Source of the DNA: Lucifuga dentata
Taxonomy: Eukaryota; Chordata; Actinopteri; Ophidiiformes; Bythitidae
Length of the DNA stretch: 64,000 nt
Direction of reading: 5' to 3'
NCBI GenBank assembly: GCA_014773175.1
Contig: VXCM01001252.1
Coordinates: 165,775 to 229,774, forward strand
Shown here one piece after another: positions 33,034 through 43,900 of the stretch. Both the position numbers and the translations under genes were made by a program. How positions within the stretch are numbered: the first letter of the stretch is position 1; the number at the start of each line of letters is the position of its first letter. The notes under the pieces were generated by a model that saw only the letters and a program-made list of their open reading frames with translations, searched no databases and was not told the origin of the DNA.

Positions 33034-33625
33034 CTGTGAAGTGATGACCTCTATGGAAGCCATGAAGCGGTCGGCGACGATGGACACTCCAAGGAACATG
33101 TACATAAGCGACACAAAGTAGACCACGGCTCTGGCCACCTGGTCGCCGAGCCCGGGCTGGTTGGGCTCCCAGACGGGCAGCAGGATGCCGGGCTTGCACA
33201 CCGCCACCTCCTCACACTTCTCCTTATTACCTGGCACAGTAGTGTTACTGTAGGACATGGAGGACGGGAAGGAAGTTGGGAACATGGAGGGTGAGGCTGC
33301 TTGTGTGTTGGGGTCACTGCTTAGCTCACCGCGCTGGGACTCCAGCTGGCAGGGAGGCAGCGGGANCTTGTGTGTTGGGGTCACTGCTTAGCTCACCGCG
33401 CTGGGACTCCAGCTGGCAGGGAGGCAGCGGGAGGAGGAAGAGGAGGAGGATAGAGAGGAGGGAAGGGATGGGAGAGGTAAATAGAGACATGGCGATGGTG
33501 GATCCGTGAGGTTCCCACAACAGGAGGGAAGAAAGGAAGGCAGCGGATGATGGGATTAGGCTGAAGAAGAGGGAGGTGGGAGGGGGAGATGCTGGGTAGA
33601 GCTGAGTGTGGTACAACTAGCTCAC
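33034..33625 (-). CDS. slc8a2: Na+/Ca2+ exchanger (SLC8A2-like), first coding exon only
   Basis: Plasma-membrane exchanger that swaps Na+ for Ca2+. Minus strand: the likely start is ATG at 33490-33488, then a hydrophobic signal peptide (IPSLLSILLLFLLPLPP), a glycosylatable NTT, and CKPGILLPVWEPNQPGLGDQ. TM1 follows (RAVVYFVSLMYMFLGVSIVA), then DRFMASIEVITSQ. LLPVWEP and ARAVVYFV favour SLC8A2 over SLC8A3. The exon stops at ITSQ with a clear donor (ACAG|GTGAGA). In mammals the coding exon continues far beyond this point. No further exchanger exon is visible in the 13 kb before susd6. An uncollapsed 66-bp overlap around N 33366 breaks the frame between signal peptide and ectodomain; with a single copy the frame is continuous. 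The 5' boundary at 33625 is a candidate acceptor; the adjacent CAG|GTGAGC could instead be a donor. Confidence 0.8.
33300..33432 (-). repeat. Direct duplication around single N (33366) inside slc8a2 exon
   Basis: 66 bp (33300-33365) is repeated exactly at 33367-33432. The two partial slc8a2 frames overlap through this duplicated segment, so the duplication is best read as an assembly overlap. Confidence 0.9.
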
Positions 33626-33635
33626 CTGGACAGAG

Positions 33636-33639
<4 letters not shown>

Positions 33640-33693
<54 letters not shown>
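33640..33693 (+). repeat. (GA)n microsatellite at slc8a2 exon border
   Basis: About 27 GA units. On the minus strand it is a long (CT)n run ending CTCTCTGTCCAG, directly before the proposed acceptor at 33626. Confidence 0.93.
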
Positions 33694-33696
<3 letters not shown>

Positions 33697-33954
33697 AAAT
33701 GAGTTACTCTAAAACACTGAAAACTTAAAAAACCCAAAACCTTTGAGCACATAACACACAACATGTTTTCTTTGTCTCTCTCTTGTCATGACTCCATGTT
33801 AACATTAGTTTCCATTTGAACACAGATAACTTTAGAGAAGCAAAAATTGTAAGGCAGGTGTTATTTAAAAAAAAAAAAGTAGTGTAATGCACTTATACAT
33901 AATGACAACTATCAAAAAAATAAAGTCAATCACTATGGAACTTGAGTTCACACA

Positions 33955-34170
33955 GAGAGCTCATACCTCCACCAAGGCCCAACAGTCCTCTGATTTCATC
34001 TTAGCTACACGTTGGTGGTAGCTGTATGTTTCTGCACGATTTGTTGATGAACTGCAATGCAACAAATATGACCCATGTCCGAACATATATCTCTAATCTC
34101 CCAGATCCGCATCAATATCTGGATCCCTGGTTTTAATTAATGCAAAATAAAGAGGGTGCAGGGTGGTTTT
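33955..34170 (-). repeat. Dispersed fish repeat, inverted partial copy
   Basis: Related in reverse orientation to 6485-6835: the cttggtggaggtatgagctc end and the ggatccagatattgatgcgg block are both recognisable on the minus strand. Confidence 0.4.
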
Positions 34171-34892
34171 ACATTACTTTATACTTTTGAAATAAACCTA
34201 AAGTCCACTTTAATATGTACCAGAACTTAAATTTCACTCAACTTTAAGAGGACTGCTTTCATGTCCTTTAACGATGTTAGTGCTTCCTGTTGCAATGGTC
34301 TTATTTTGAGTCTTATTTTGAAAGGAATATAATCTGCAGTGGTTAGTGTGGTAATCTAAAGCACCACTGCAGCACCAAACATACCGATATTGAACAATAC
34401 TCCCAAAACATGAACATATATTTTGGAGCTTAAATATCACTCCCTTAATTCACTCCTCCTGGACCCGTCACACCCATGGAAGTTTAGTAAGTGGACCTCT
34501 AAGACTTGTATTTAAGCACTCCCAGCTATAGATGTTAAGTTTTGTAAAAAAAAAAAAAAAATACTGAATGATGACATTAGGAAAACACTTATTTTTGTAG
34601 CTTCCTGTATTCTGCTTCAGCTTTGTTTTGACCAGGACCAAGGACAAACAAAAGCAAATCAAGTCTGCCCTGAGAACGTCTCCTCAATGTCAAATCCATT
34701 ATAATGTTCACCAGAAAGACTCGTGATTCATATCAGTCATCAGGACTTGCTTCTGTTTGTACATTTGCAGTCCTTGAACCATAAAGTACTTGAGTGGGTG
34801 CATTTAAACTTTAACATCAACATAAACAAAGAAATTCTAGGAAAGAGCAGATGAAAAGCTTTATGATTCATAGCGGTGATTCAGAGGCCAGA

Positions 34893-34922
34893 ACACTCTA
34901 TTCACTAGAGTGAATAGAGTGT
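34893..34922. repeat. Palindrome, 14-bp arms
   Basis: acactctattcact, then AG, then agtgaatagagtgt: exact inverted arms with a two-base centre. Confidence 0.9.
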
Positions 34923-34924
34923 CT

Positions 34925-35175
34925 AGAGGTGGGGGTGAAGAAGAAGAAGAAAAGAAAGTGGAGGAAAGAAAGGGATGAGCAGATAAACATAAGAACAAGA
35001 GATGGAGAGGAAGGAAGAGAAAAATGTAATGGGAATTTAATAAAGAGGATGAAGGTGGGAGAGAGAGAAAGAAAGAGAGACAAAAGAAAGATGGTAGGAA
35101 AAAGGGAATGGAAAGAGAAAAGAGACGGAACTTTAGATTTTATAGATGTGCATGGAATGAAAAGAAGAATGGAGA

Positions 35176-35217
<42 letters not shown>
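34925..35217 (+). repeat. Purine-rich tract ending in (GA)n
   Basis: Almost uninterrupted G/A on the plus strand for about 290 bp, ending in pure (GA)n at 35172-35217. The apparent Lys/Glu/Arg ORF here is a by-product of composition. Confidence 0.8.
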
Positions 35218-35219
<2 letters not shown>

Positions 35220-35284
35220 TTTTATGTTGTGTGTGTCACTATGGTAAAAATGACAAGGTACATCCAGTAATACAGTGCCATTTG

Positions 35285-35342
35285 TGTGTGTGTGTGTGTG
35301 TGTGTGTGCGTGCGTGTGTGTGTGTGTGTGAGTGTGTGTGTG
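35285..35342 (+). repeat. (TG)n microsatellite with interruptions
   Basis: TG units with CG and AG interruptions, followed by tgcttgcgtgcttgcgtgcg. Confidence 0.9.
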
Positions 35343-35477
35343 CTTGCGTGCTTGCGTGCGTTTTGCCTGTGTTTGTGTGTAACAATGTGTCTGCCAGTTT
35401 GGGAGATATAAAGCTCAGCATGAAACCAAAGGATGACAGATGGACTGAAACCTGTTTCCTCCATGCATTGTTCCTTG

Positions 35478-35480
<3 letters not shown>

Positions 35481-35512
<32 letters not shown>
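35481..35512 (+). repeat. (TC)n microsatellite
   Basis: About 16 TC units. Confidence 0.93.
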
Positions 35513-35518
<6 letters not shown>

Positions 35519-36109
35519 GATTCTACATAGTATGAAATGCTTGTCAATTGCAAATGACTACAGCAGCACATTCAGCACGTTTATGAAGAACTTTGCATAC
35601 ATGTTTTGGACTACAACAGGTATTTATTGTTTTTTCTCTTGCCAAAAAGCTTTAGACAAAGACTTAGAAAGCAACTTAATCCCCTTATTTTAGCTTGGCC
35701 ATGCTTCTTTCACATAATCAAAAAATGTGTTCAAATGCTGAAAAATGGTTACGTCTCATTAAATCAGACTCTGGAACATTTTCTTCCTTCGATTTGTTTG
35801 GGTGGGTCTGAAGAGAACGACTCAGGTGGGTACCAAAATAACCGTGCCACGAATTAAACCCTGTGGTGGTTTATTTGTGGTGGAACATGATCCTAAATAG
35901 TTGTGAATCAAGTACAAGATGGCTTCTGCAATTTTAAGTTAAACCGCTCCTGTAGCTAGCCAGCTAGCCATGATTTGATGATGAGCACGGTCAACCTAGG
36001 AGTAAGACAACTTGTAAGGAGCTACATGCAAAACATCAACTGGAAAAAAACCCACAAAGTACATTGACCAGAGGTAGTAACATGTTCCATTTACTCCACT
36101 TATCAGTAA

Positions 36110-36131
36110 GTGGAAACTTATAAGTTTCCAC
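36110..36131. repeat. Perfect 22-bp palindrome
   Basis: gtggaaacttataagtttcc plus ac is its own reverse complement. A second partial copy (gtggaaacttataagttt) follows at about 36152, making a short cluster of inverted and direct units. Confidence 0.9.
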
Positions 36132-37633
36132 ATAAGTGGACTTGTAAGTATAAGTGGAAACTTATAAGTTTATAAATTATCAATGTGGCCTAAAACTGAG
36201 AATATGTGATTTCAAGTGCTTTTTTTTTTTTACTGTGTACACGTTCACAACACATATCTGAAATGTGAGAAAAATATATGAGAAAAACTTCAGAATTTGG
36301 TCATTCATATCTGATGGTGTAAATGTAGCTGAATTCACTTTCCCTTCTCAGATTTTCCAGGAACCAGTTCACTCGTCTAACTTCTGGCCTCCTACTGCAC
36401 CATGTCTGCATTAAAGAAAGTTTTACTATGCTGGAAATGTTGCAGCTTTGTGCTTGACATTTAGACTTCTATTTTGGAGCTAAACCCTTTCACAGTAGAG
36501 GTTAAAGTGTAAGGAAAACATCAAAAAAGGTTATATTTAAAAAGAAAAGTGACAAATTTTAAGCAAGAAAAAGAAATGTGGGTGAAACTTAAAATAAAAA
36601 CAAAATGATCCTCTGATATTCAAAAGGTCAAGCTTTCCTATTCCATAGGAAGAGGCTGTCAGAAGTCAAAAGCTGGAATGTAAAGGCTAACATGGGTGAC
36701 AGAGAGGAATAATGGGGAAAGAGATCCTCTTTTCAGCAATATGTAACAAAAGTCGTGCAATGATTTATGAGCTGTAAACAGAAAGTGCAGACGTGTACAA
36801 TGCTGCGGATATTTTTGATGTGCAATGAGCAGCTTTCAGCTTTTATTTGGTCTCTACAGCAGAAATGGTTTTTCAGCAGATACAAAATTAGAGTTACGCA
36901 ATTTGATAGTTGACATAACAGAACGCCAAGTATGTCACCTGTGATGAAAAGGTGTTTCCGAACGTGTTTTAGCAGTAAAGTGTTGGCATCAGTTTGTGTG
37001 TAGGTGTGTGTTTCCTCCTCTCTCACCTCTCTGAGTTTATTTCCTCCACCTTTTTCTTCACACTGAGCCGAACCACAAGTGAAGGAGACAGAGTAAAGAT
37101 GAACTGAAATGAGTGAAGATTTATGGATTTCACTGTAATTCTCACATTTACCAGCTGACCTATACCTTCATCTTCATTTGATTAACTCACCTGGTCTGAC
37201 GCCCCATTTACTCCTCTTTACAGACAGTTATTTGAAAGGTCATTATTTTAGGCAATGAACCAGCAGTAACGTACAGAGATTTAGAAACAGATGAGGTATT
37301 TTAAGGTGGAATGTCAAGTGAAACTGAGTAACGGCCTTGAACGAGGTTCAGCTAATCAAAAAGAGATATAATGTGAGCCAAACATTCTTTAAAATCAGTA
37401 TCCATAAATTGAATTATGGTGCTGCCCCGACAGCAGAGGAGTACACTCAGTTTTAACTACCCATACGCTTGTACACACAGCTGTTACTGGAAAAGTGTTG
37501 CTCACATACTCGCTTGCATATTTTACATCAGTCTGGAGGATTAAATACTATTTCCACCAGGGGCAATGTGAGAGCTGAAACATAAATTATCCCTGGTCAT
37601 ACTGCAATACCTTAAGAGCTACTTCCGAGTATA

Positions 37634-38367
37634 AGGCTGGATTTACACTACAACTCTTGATGCCCATGCAATTCCGATTTTCTGCCTATATCCGATTTTT
37701 TGTTCAGCGTATTTACATTTTCTTTTTTAAGCGGCTCATATCTGATACCTGTATTTACATGGCTTTTACCTGTAGCAGCCCCGATGCAGTTGTGCATGCG
37801 CACATTTCTGAGACGGATGTAAACACTTTGGTGGAGAGAGAACTGTTTAATCAACAGGTTAAAACTTTACAATGCACAGAGAAACATCTGATATATGAGA
37901 GCGTTTATCTCTCCTATCAGGACACGAAGTTTCCCGATAGTTTCCGATCACGGAGGAGAAGCAGTGGAGTTTTGCTGTAACGGTAACTATCACACTAACA
38001 CGTCTATTTGTCATTTAACACACATCAGTGTGTCTCTGTATATGTAGTATATCCTCCATTTCTGTTTACAGAGAGTCATCGTATTGAGCGCTTACATCAT
38101 TCATATGCAGATAAGATAGAACATGTCGTCGGATTCGGAATGGGAAGGAAATTCCGATCTCTGTATTTAGACAGCAGTCACATTGGTGGATATCCAATAG
38201 GTATCCGATTTATTTCCACATATTGAAGTGGCCCAAATCAGATCTGAGCGTATCTGATTTCATGTGGCTGTTTACCATTTCCATCTTCAGGAAACATCTG
38301 ATACATGTCGCATGTGCGCAAAAAATCGGAATCAGGTCGCCTGTGCATGGTCATGTAAATCCAGCCT
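37634..38367 (+). mobile_element. 734-bp DNA element with inverted ends
   Basis: Left terminus AGGCTGGATTTACA, right terminus TGTAAATCCAGCCT. Subterminal blocks with ccgatttt and aaatcgga are also inverted. A short open frame inside (107 codons from 37657) shows no domain I recognise. The superfamily is undetermined because the target duplication is not clear. Confidence 0.75.
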
Positions 38368-38369
38368 AA

Positions 38370-38640
38370 GGGTGTTTTCAGACCTGTAGTTTGTTCTGGT
38401 CTGAATCAGGGAGTAAATTGTTATAATGTTGCATTTACTGCTTGGTTTGGTTCAGTTTCACACAAGAAAAAACAATTAAATAGATCCAAAAAGTCATGCG
38501 AGAACACTCACTCTGCTCATTGGTCAGAAATGTCTGGGGCTAGAGCAAGAAAATCAAAACAGGAAAAATTTTACTATGTTGGGACAGAAAAACATTAACA
38601 TTGAGCAAAGATGGAACTTGAATACTTTCCTAGTTGTGGT
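38370..38640 (+). repeat. Dispersed repeat X, copy 1
   Basis: Shares ctctgctcattggtcagaaatgtctgggg-type sequence, gaaaatcaaaacagg and the tggtttggttcagtttcaca block with 51520-51745. This indicates an interspersed element of unknown class present twice in the window. Confidence 0.6.
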
Positions 38641-38749
38641 CCATATATACAAAAAAAAAAACTATGGCAGCAGAGGCTGAATTTGANCTTTCCTAGTTGT
38701 GGTCCATATATACAAAAAAAAAAACTATGGCAGCAGAGGCTGAATTTGA
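38625..38749 (+). repeat. Direct duplication around single N (38687)
   Basis: 62 bp (38625-38686) is repeated exactly at 38688-38749. Probable assembly overlap. Confidence 0.87.
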
Positions 38750-38837
38750 CTTAAAGACAACTTGTGAAAACCACTTATTGAGGAGCGGTAGATGTAGAGA
38801 ATAAAGAAAGGAGTAATGGTGAGTTGGATGGACAGAT

Positions 38838-39330
38838 TGTGTCACATTTCTGCATGCCTGGTCCTCAGCTACTCACCTGCCATTTCTGCCCGCCTGGTCT
38901 TCTGTTCCTCACCTCCCTTCATCAGCCTGATTCATTTCAGGTTCGGACGCTGTCGCCAATTGGTACCAATTAAGCATGGATTTAAACCCCAGTCTCACAC
39001 TCACCCTTTGCCAGATTGTTCTTTGCCATCCCCGATGCGAGACATTCCAGCATTCATTTGTGGACTGACCTTCTGTTACCGACTCGGCCTGTTTTGGACT
39101 ATTCTGCTCGTCGCCCCCCTGGTCACCACCTCTGCCTTCTGTCCCCGACTCCGATTCCAGTCTCTGCGTTTGGACTCTTTGTTTGACTGTGTTAGTGTAG
39201 GCACTTTGTCCTGCCAGTTTTTCTGCCTGCCTCTGTGTTGGACTGTGAGCTCAATTAAAGAACTTCACTTGTCAGAGTTGTACTGTGTGCTGCATTTGGG
39301 TCCAAACCCCACCCATCACAGTACAATCTG
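38838..39330 (+). mobile_element. LTR fragment of a Gypsy-like retrotransposon
   Basis: Pyrimidine-rich sequence with repeated 'ctgcctg'/'ttggac' motifs, an ATTAAA poly(A) signal at about 39255, then tgctgcatttgggtcc and acagtacaatctggcca. I recognise the last two as the typical 3' end of fish Gypsy LTRs and the adjoining leader. The 175-codon open frame across it is not a gene. No gag/pol follows. Confidence 0.5.
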
Positions 39331-39354
39331 GCCAGTAAGATAAGGCCATAGGAA

Positions 39355-40045
39355 GATTAATAAAGAACTGATTGAAAGGGTAGGACTGACGAAACTGTAG
39401 TGTAGACAGTTGGGTAAAAAGGAATGAAGTGATAATTTGAAAAATGGTGGTGCAGGAAGAGGGATATATGGGTAGAAGCAGGCAAAAAAGGAAGGATAGG
39501 GTAGGAAGAAGGCAGGCTAAAAAGGGAGAAGTAGGAGGTATGGATCCCAAGAGGACTGGGAGAGGTAGAAGGAGTGATGGAGGGGTAGAGGGAGTAATGA
39601 AAGTATAAAAGGAAGAATAGAAAGGGTAGAGGGAGAGGTGGAGGTTTGAAGAATGGATAAAAGGAGGATGGGAGGATCAGAAAGAGGTACAAAAGCAGGG
39701 TTGATAGCAGTAGACAGAGGGATAAAAGGTTGGATGAGAAGTGAAGAAGGTGCGACGAAGGAAGGAAAGGAGAAAGGTAGAGAGGCAGGAGGAGGAGGGG
39801 TGGAAAAACGGAGACAGATGGAAAAAATAAGTATGATGGAGTGATGGGGATAGATGACCGACCCATGTTTGAAGCATTCAGTCTAAGTTCAGTGCACAGT
39901 GTGTTGCCATGGTGACCAGGGGAAGGTTTGCTTGGGCAATCGATCACCTGGAGTGTGTGAGGCAGTGGGGTGAGGGGGTGGGAGATAGGGAGAGAGAGAG
40001 AGAGAGAGGAGGAGGAGGAGGAGGAGGAGAAAAGGAAGAGAGCCT
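39355..40045 (+). repeat. Long purine-rich tract
   Basis: About 690 bp dominated by A and G on the plus strand (aggagga, gaaggaa, ggtagaggg motifs), interrupted only near 39850-39940. It ends in (GA)n and (GGA)n at about 39993-40030. The 230-codon minus-strand open frame reads mostly Ser/Leu/Pro/Phe, which is the compositional shadow of this tract. Confidence 0.75.
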
Positions 40046-40120
40046 TCATTCATCAGCAGGGCCAGACTGAGCCAAGGGACTATACCACTAATCTCACCCT
40101 ATACTGAGGAGAGAAGGGCA

Positions 40121-40147
40121 ACACACACACACACACACACACACACA
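40121..40147 (+). repeat. (CA)n microsatellite
   Basis: About 13 CA units. Confidence 0.93.
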
Positions 40148-40442
40148 GTTGCATATATGCTCACTGGATTTTACTCCCTGCAGAGTAAAATCATTGCAGT
40201 CTGGGAGCACGTAAAGCACTCTCAGCAAAACTGCCAAGCAAACACACAAACGCACAGAAACACACACTTACACACACATATTTGGCTTTCGTACACTCTG
40301 CTGCTTTGGCTACACAGACCTTTGTGAAGTTTAAGGTTTCAGAGAGGACAGAGGAATTTTCCATGACATGGAAACACACATCTGTCTCTCTCTTTAAAGT
40401 CAACCATCACAGATGCACAAGCAGAAATTATGAAAATAATAG

Positions 40443-40495
40443 ACACACACACACACACACACACACACTATATATATATATATATATATATATAT
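40443..40495 (+). repeat. Compound (CA)n(TA)n microsatellite
   Basis: Thirteen CA units pass directly into about thirteen TA units. Confidence 0.93.
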
Positions 40496-40566
40496 CATTT
40501 GATCATTTTGTCTTATATATTCTCTCTCTCTCTCTCTATATGAATATGCACCATACTATTTATATA

Positions 40567-40791
40567 CAGGGTGTCCCGAAAAAATGTATACACACTTTGA
40601 ATGATTATAACTCATTCAAACTTTCTTTTTTTTTATAGGTGCAACTGATTTGAAGTAATGGCAGAAGCAAGAAGCAAAACATTCTACACTTGTCTTCTTT
40701 AACTTGGATTATAAAACCTAGATAAGTATATCTTAATAAACACTGTATTAATAATCATTCAGAGTGTGTATACATTTTTTGGGATACCCTG
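40567..40791. mobile_element. Mariner-type MITE
   Basis: 225 bp flanked by TA. The left end is CAGGGTGTCCCGAAAAAATG, the right end is TTTTTTGGGATACCCTG. The inversion extends through tatacacactttgaatgatt against aatcattcagagtgtgtata. There is no coding capacity. The TA target and CAGGGTGTCCC end fit the mariner group. Confidence 0.87.
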
Positions 40792-40999
40792 TATATAATT
40801 AGACAAGAATATCTGTCTGACCTCATCTCACCCCCCCCCCNCCCCCCCCCCGTCTCTCTCTCTGTGACCTCGCTTCCTCTCTCTCTCATCATGCATGTTA
40901 CAGTAAGTGCATTCATTAAGCCAGCCTCTGACCGTAACCCTTCCCTTATCAAATTCTCCTTAAACAGTGACTGCTGATGGTTTGTTTCTATTAATTCCT

Positions 41000-43900
41000 C
41001 TTAGCGATGACCAGGAAGGAAGGTAGAATAAATCCTATCACCATATCTCTGAGGCCCATCTGTGTGTGTATTTCTGTGTGTTTGTGTGGGTTTGTGTTTG
41101 TGTCTTTGCGTGTGAAGCAGGAAGGACAGCTCTGATAACACACACATAATAGCAGCCTTTTGTGCTACAGGAGATGCTTCATCGGCACATGCACACATAC
41201 CCTCACACTCTCTCTCTCACACACACACAGACACACACACAATCTCTCTCACTCTACTGGAACAATGGGTCACGCTATTTGTTGGCCTGAGGCGAGCTGG
41301 TGTAGCTTCCAGTTGATAATATCGCAGGCTGACAGATGGAGCGGCTGGATGTCCGTCAGCAGCTGAATGCCACAGCCCTCATCTGCTGCACTGAGCATCA
41401 AAACATCAAAACAAGAGAAAAAACGTGCACGTGCAGCAGGAGGAGAGATATTACACCTGCAAGCAGCGGAGCAGCCACCAGACTCCAGGCTAGCAGCTTA
41501 GTCATGAAGAGCCAAAACATGATTTATATGTTTTAGTGTTTGTTCCGAAGCTGCTCAGGTGTGTTCTCTGCCATTGCCTTGTTTATGCTGATCCACACAG
41601 CTGCTATAGGTGTGTGTTAGGAATATTCTGCTGACAGTGCGCAGCTTTGAGCAGCTACCACCTGTGACAGCCAGGTGACAAACGTCTCTTCTGCTTTATT
41701 TGGAGAGCACTTGGATAGGACGCACAGGCTGTGGCGGCAACAAAAACCAGAAAGCTACACCAATTTAAAAAAAAATAAATCTTTACAGTATTATACCATA
41801 CCATTTGAGAAAAATACCAAAAGCTGACTGTTCAGCGTCCACAGCAGAAGGTATGCAAACTAAATGAATATGATGTGATTATATGAGCATAAAAAAGGTT
41901 TAATGCCAAAGAGATGAAAGCAGCGCTGACTCGTCTTATGCTGCTGTAAAAAGATGGCCTGCAGAATTTATGCATACGAGGGAGAGTCTGGAAGATGACC
42001 CTGCTCCCAGAAGGCCTTTCACTGCACCGATACAAGAAATGACTGAGATCCTTGATATGGTGATGTTGATATGGCAATGCAAAGTAACGGTGTTTTGATG
42101 ATTTATTTGAACATTATCACAGACGATGTAGAATATCCTGTGAGAGAAAAAGTGAATGTACTCTTTATATGTAACCTGATCATTGATTGATTCATATTCC
42201 TGTATGTAACATCATTTAATCAACAAGAATCCATTCATATTCATTTATATTAAGTGTAATCCATGCAGACTCAGTATATAACCTTGTGTGTGTTAGAAGG
42301 GCCCCTGCTCTGAGTGGCTGTCACGCTATGATCTAAAACCATCAGAAACCCAGAAGTCCCTGTGGACGTGCCCTGTCCTTATGACCTGTCCAGTAGTAAA
42401 TTGTAGCTAGCCATGACTGTGCAAGTCCTTTAAGGTCCTTTAAAGTTGGAATACATGTGTTGGGAGTCTAGTGGATGATAGTGGCAAATGTGGAGCACCA
42501 AGATCGTAAGTTAAGCTTTCGCTACATGATTGTGTTTTGCGTATTTGACCAGAACACAACCTGCCTTAGCTACCATTATGGCAAATGGATAAGACAAACA
42601 AAGAATGATAAGCGCCTCTCTGGCTGGTCTTGCTGTAGAAACTTGGTGGTGAAGATCTGGCGGAGACGACAGCTTGCAAAGGAGGGGGTGCATGACTTAG
42701 CAGATGTGACAGTATATTAGGAAGGTGAGAGGAAACTCTTATCGTTTGAAGCTGTTTGGAATGGACGCATGCTGTTGAGAGCTGTATGGTATTGCTGAAT
42801 TGCTTCCCATGTACACGTCAATAAAGAGTTGTGTGATCTGCAAACCCAGGAAAAAATGTGGACATCAATTTTTCCACGACAATCCTGTTCACCTAACCTG
42901 CATGTTTTTGAACAGCACCGACGCAACCCACACAGACGAAGAGGACATAAACTGCATAAAGAAAAGCCCCAGCTGGATTCGAACCCAGGACCTTTTAGCT
43001 GTCAGGTGACGGTGTGGCCACAGGTTCCAAATGAATGTGATTAGAGTTAATATCAAGTTAGCTGAAATTCAGAGGTATAAAATATATTGACATACAGAAC
43101 TGCAAGAGTATGAAAATTATTGGACCTGACCAACTTGGGTATACCAGGTCGAGTCTCGGTTTAGAAGAACAGAGTGGAAACATGAAAATCTCTTGGACAG
43201 GACAACATGTCCGGTAAAAATTCTGATATTTATGAAGGTGATTTAGATTGAGATTTTTGCAGTGGTTTACATAATCCAGTCACAACAGTCAAAAGACTGG
43301 AAACGTGGGATTTGCTCCATTAAAAAGAAGGATTAAAGAAGATCCCATCAGCAGGAAAAGTCATGGTTTGGTTTGATGAGGGTATTGTTTAAATGTTACT
43401 CATGGTCAACCCTCCCTTCTCCAGTAAAATGACAAATCAATATTTAATATCAATAAGTCATTTGTGGTGAAATAGCTGTATGTATGCTACACAGCACCTC
43501 AAGCATTAATTGAGGTTTTAAAAGAAAACACACTTAGATTTGATCACATATTGAGAATACTAAAAAGGGAGGTGAAACGTTCACAAACCTCTTTAAAAAA
43601 CTCTTTTAGCAGCTTGGGAAAAAAAAGGGTTGCAATGTAAAACGGGAAGGCTTAAAGGCTACATGCTTGATTCTTCATCCGACCTGAACTGTTTGGCTTG
43701 GGTGGAGATCTGTTTGGGAGGCAACTGTGTCTAAAATTTTTTAACTACCCACACCTGGAGGTGGGTCAAAAGAGAGAAATTCAAATCGTCCACACATTCA
43801 CACCACACCACACCTGCAGATTTACAGTGGAAGAAGTAAAAGAAGCAAGCGTACCTGGTGTAGTGGCGGAGACAGAGTATACATTGTTTTGGACGAAGAC

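Larger units (their letters stand above)
33694..37633. other. Noncoding interval, probably 5' intron or upstream region of slc8a2
   Basis: No coding exon supported. It contains an inverted copy of a dispersed fish repeat (about 33955-34170), a purine-rich stretch (34925-35217), several microsatellites and two palindromes (34893-34922, 36110-36131). Confidence 0.5.

Noticed and set aside
33300..33432. Tandem duplication of coding sequence in the slc8a2 exon
   Set aside because: It is centred on a single N and matches the pattern of uncollapsed overlaps elsewhere, so it is treated as an assembly artefact.
38816..39343. 175-codon open frame, Cys/Leu/Pro-rich
   Set aside because: It overlaps an LTR fragment with a poly(A) signal and shows no protein family signature.
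39357..40049. 230-codon minus-strand open frame rich in Ser, Leu, Pro and Phe
   Set aside because: It is the complement of a purine-rich low-complexity tract; composition alone keeps it open and no domain is present.
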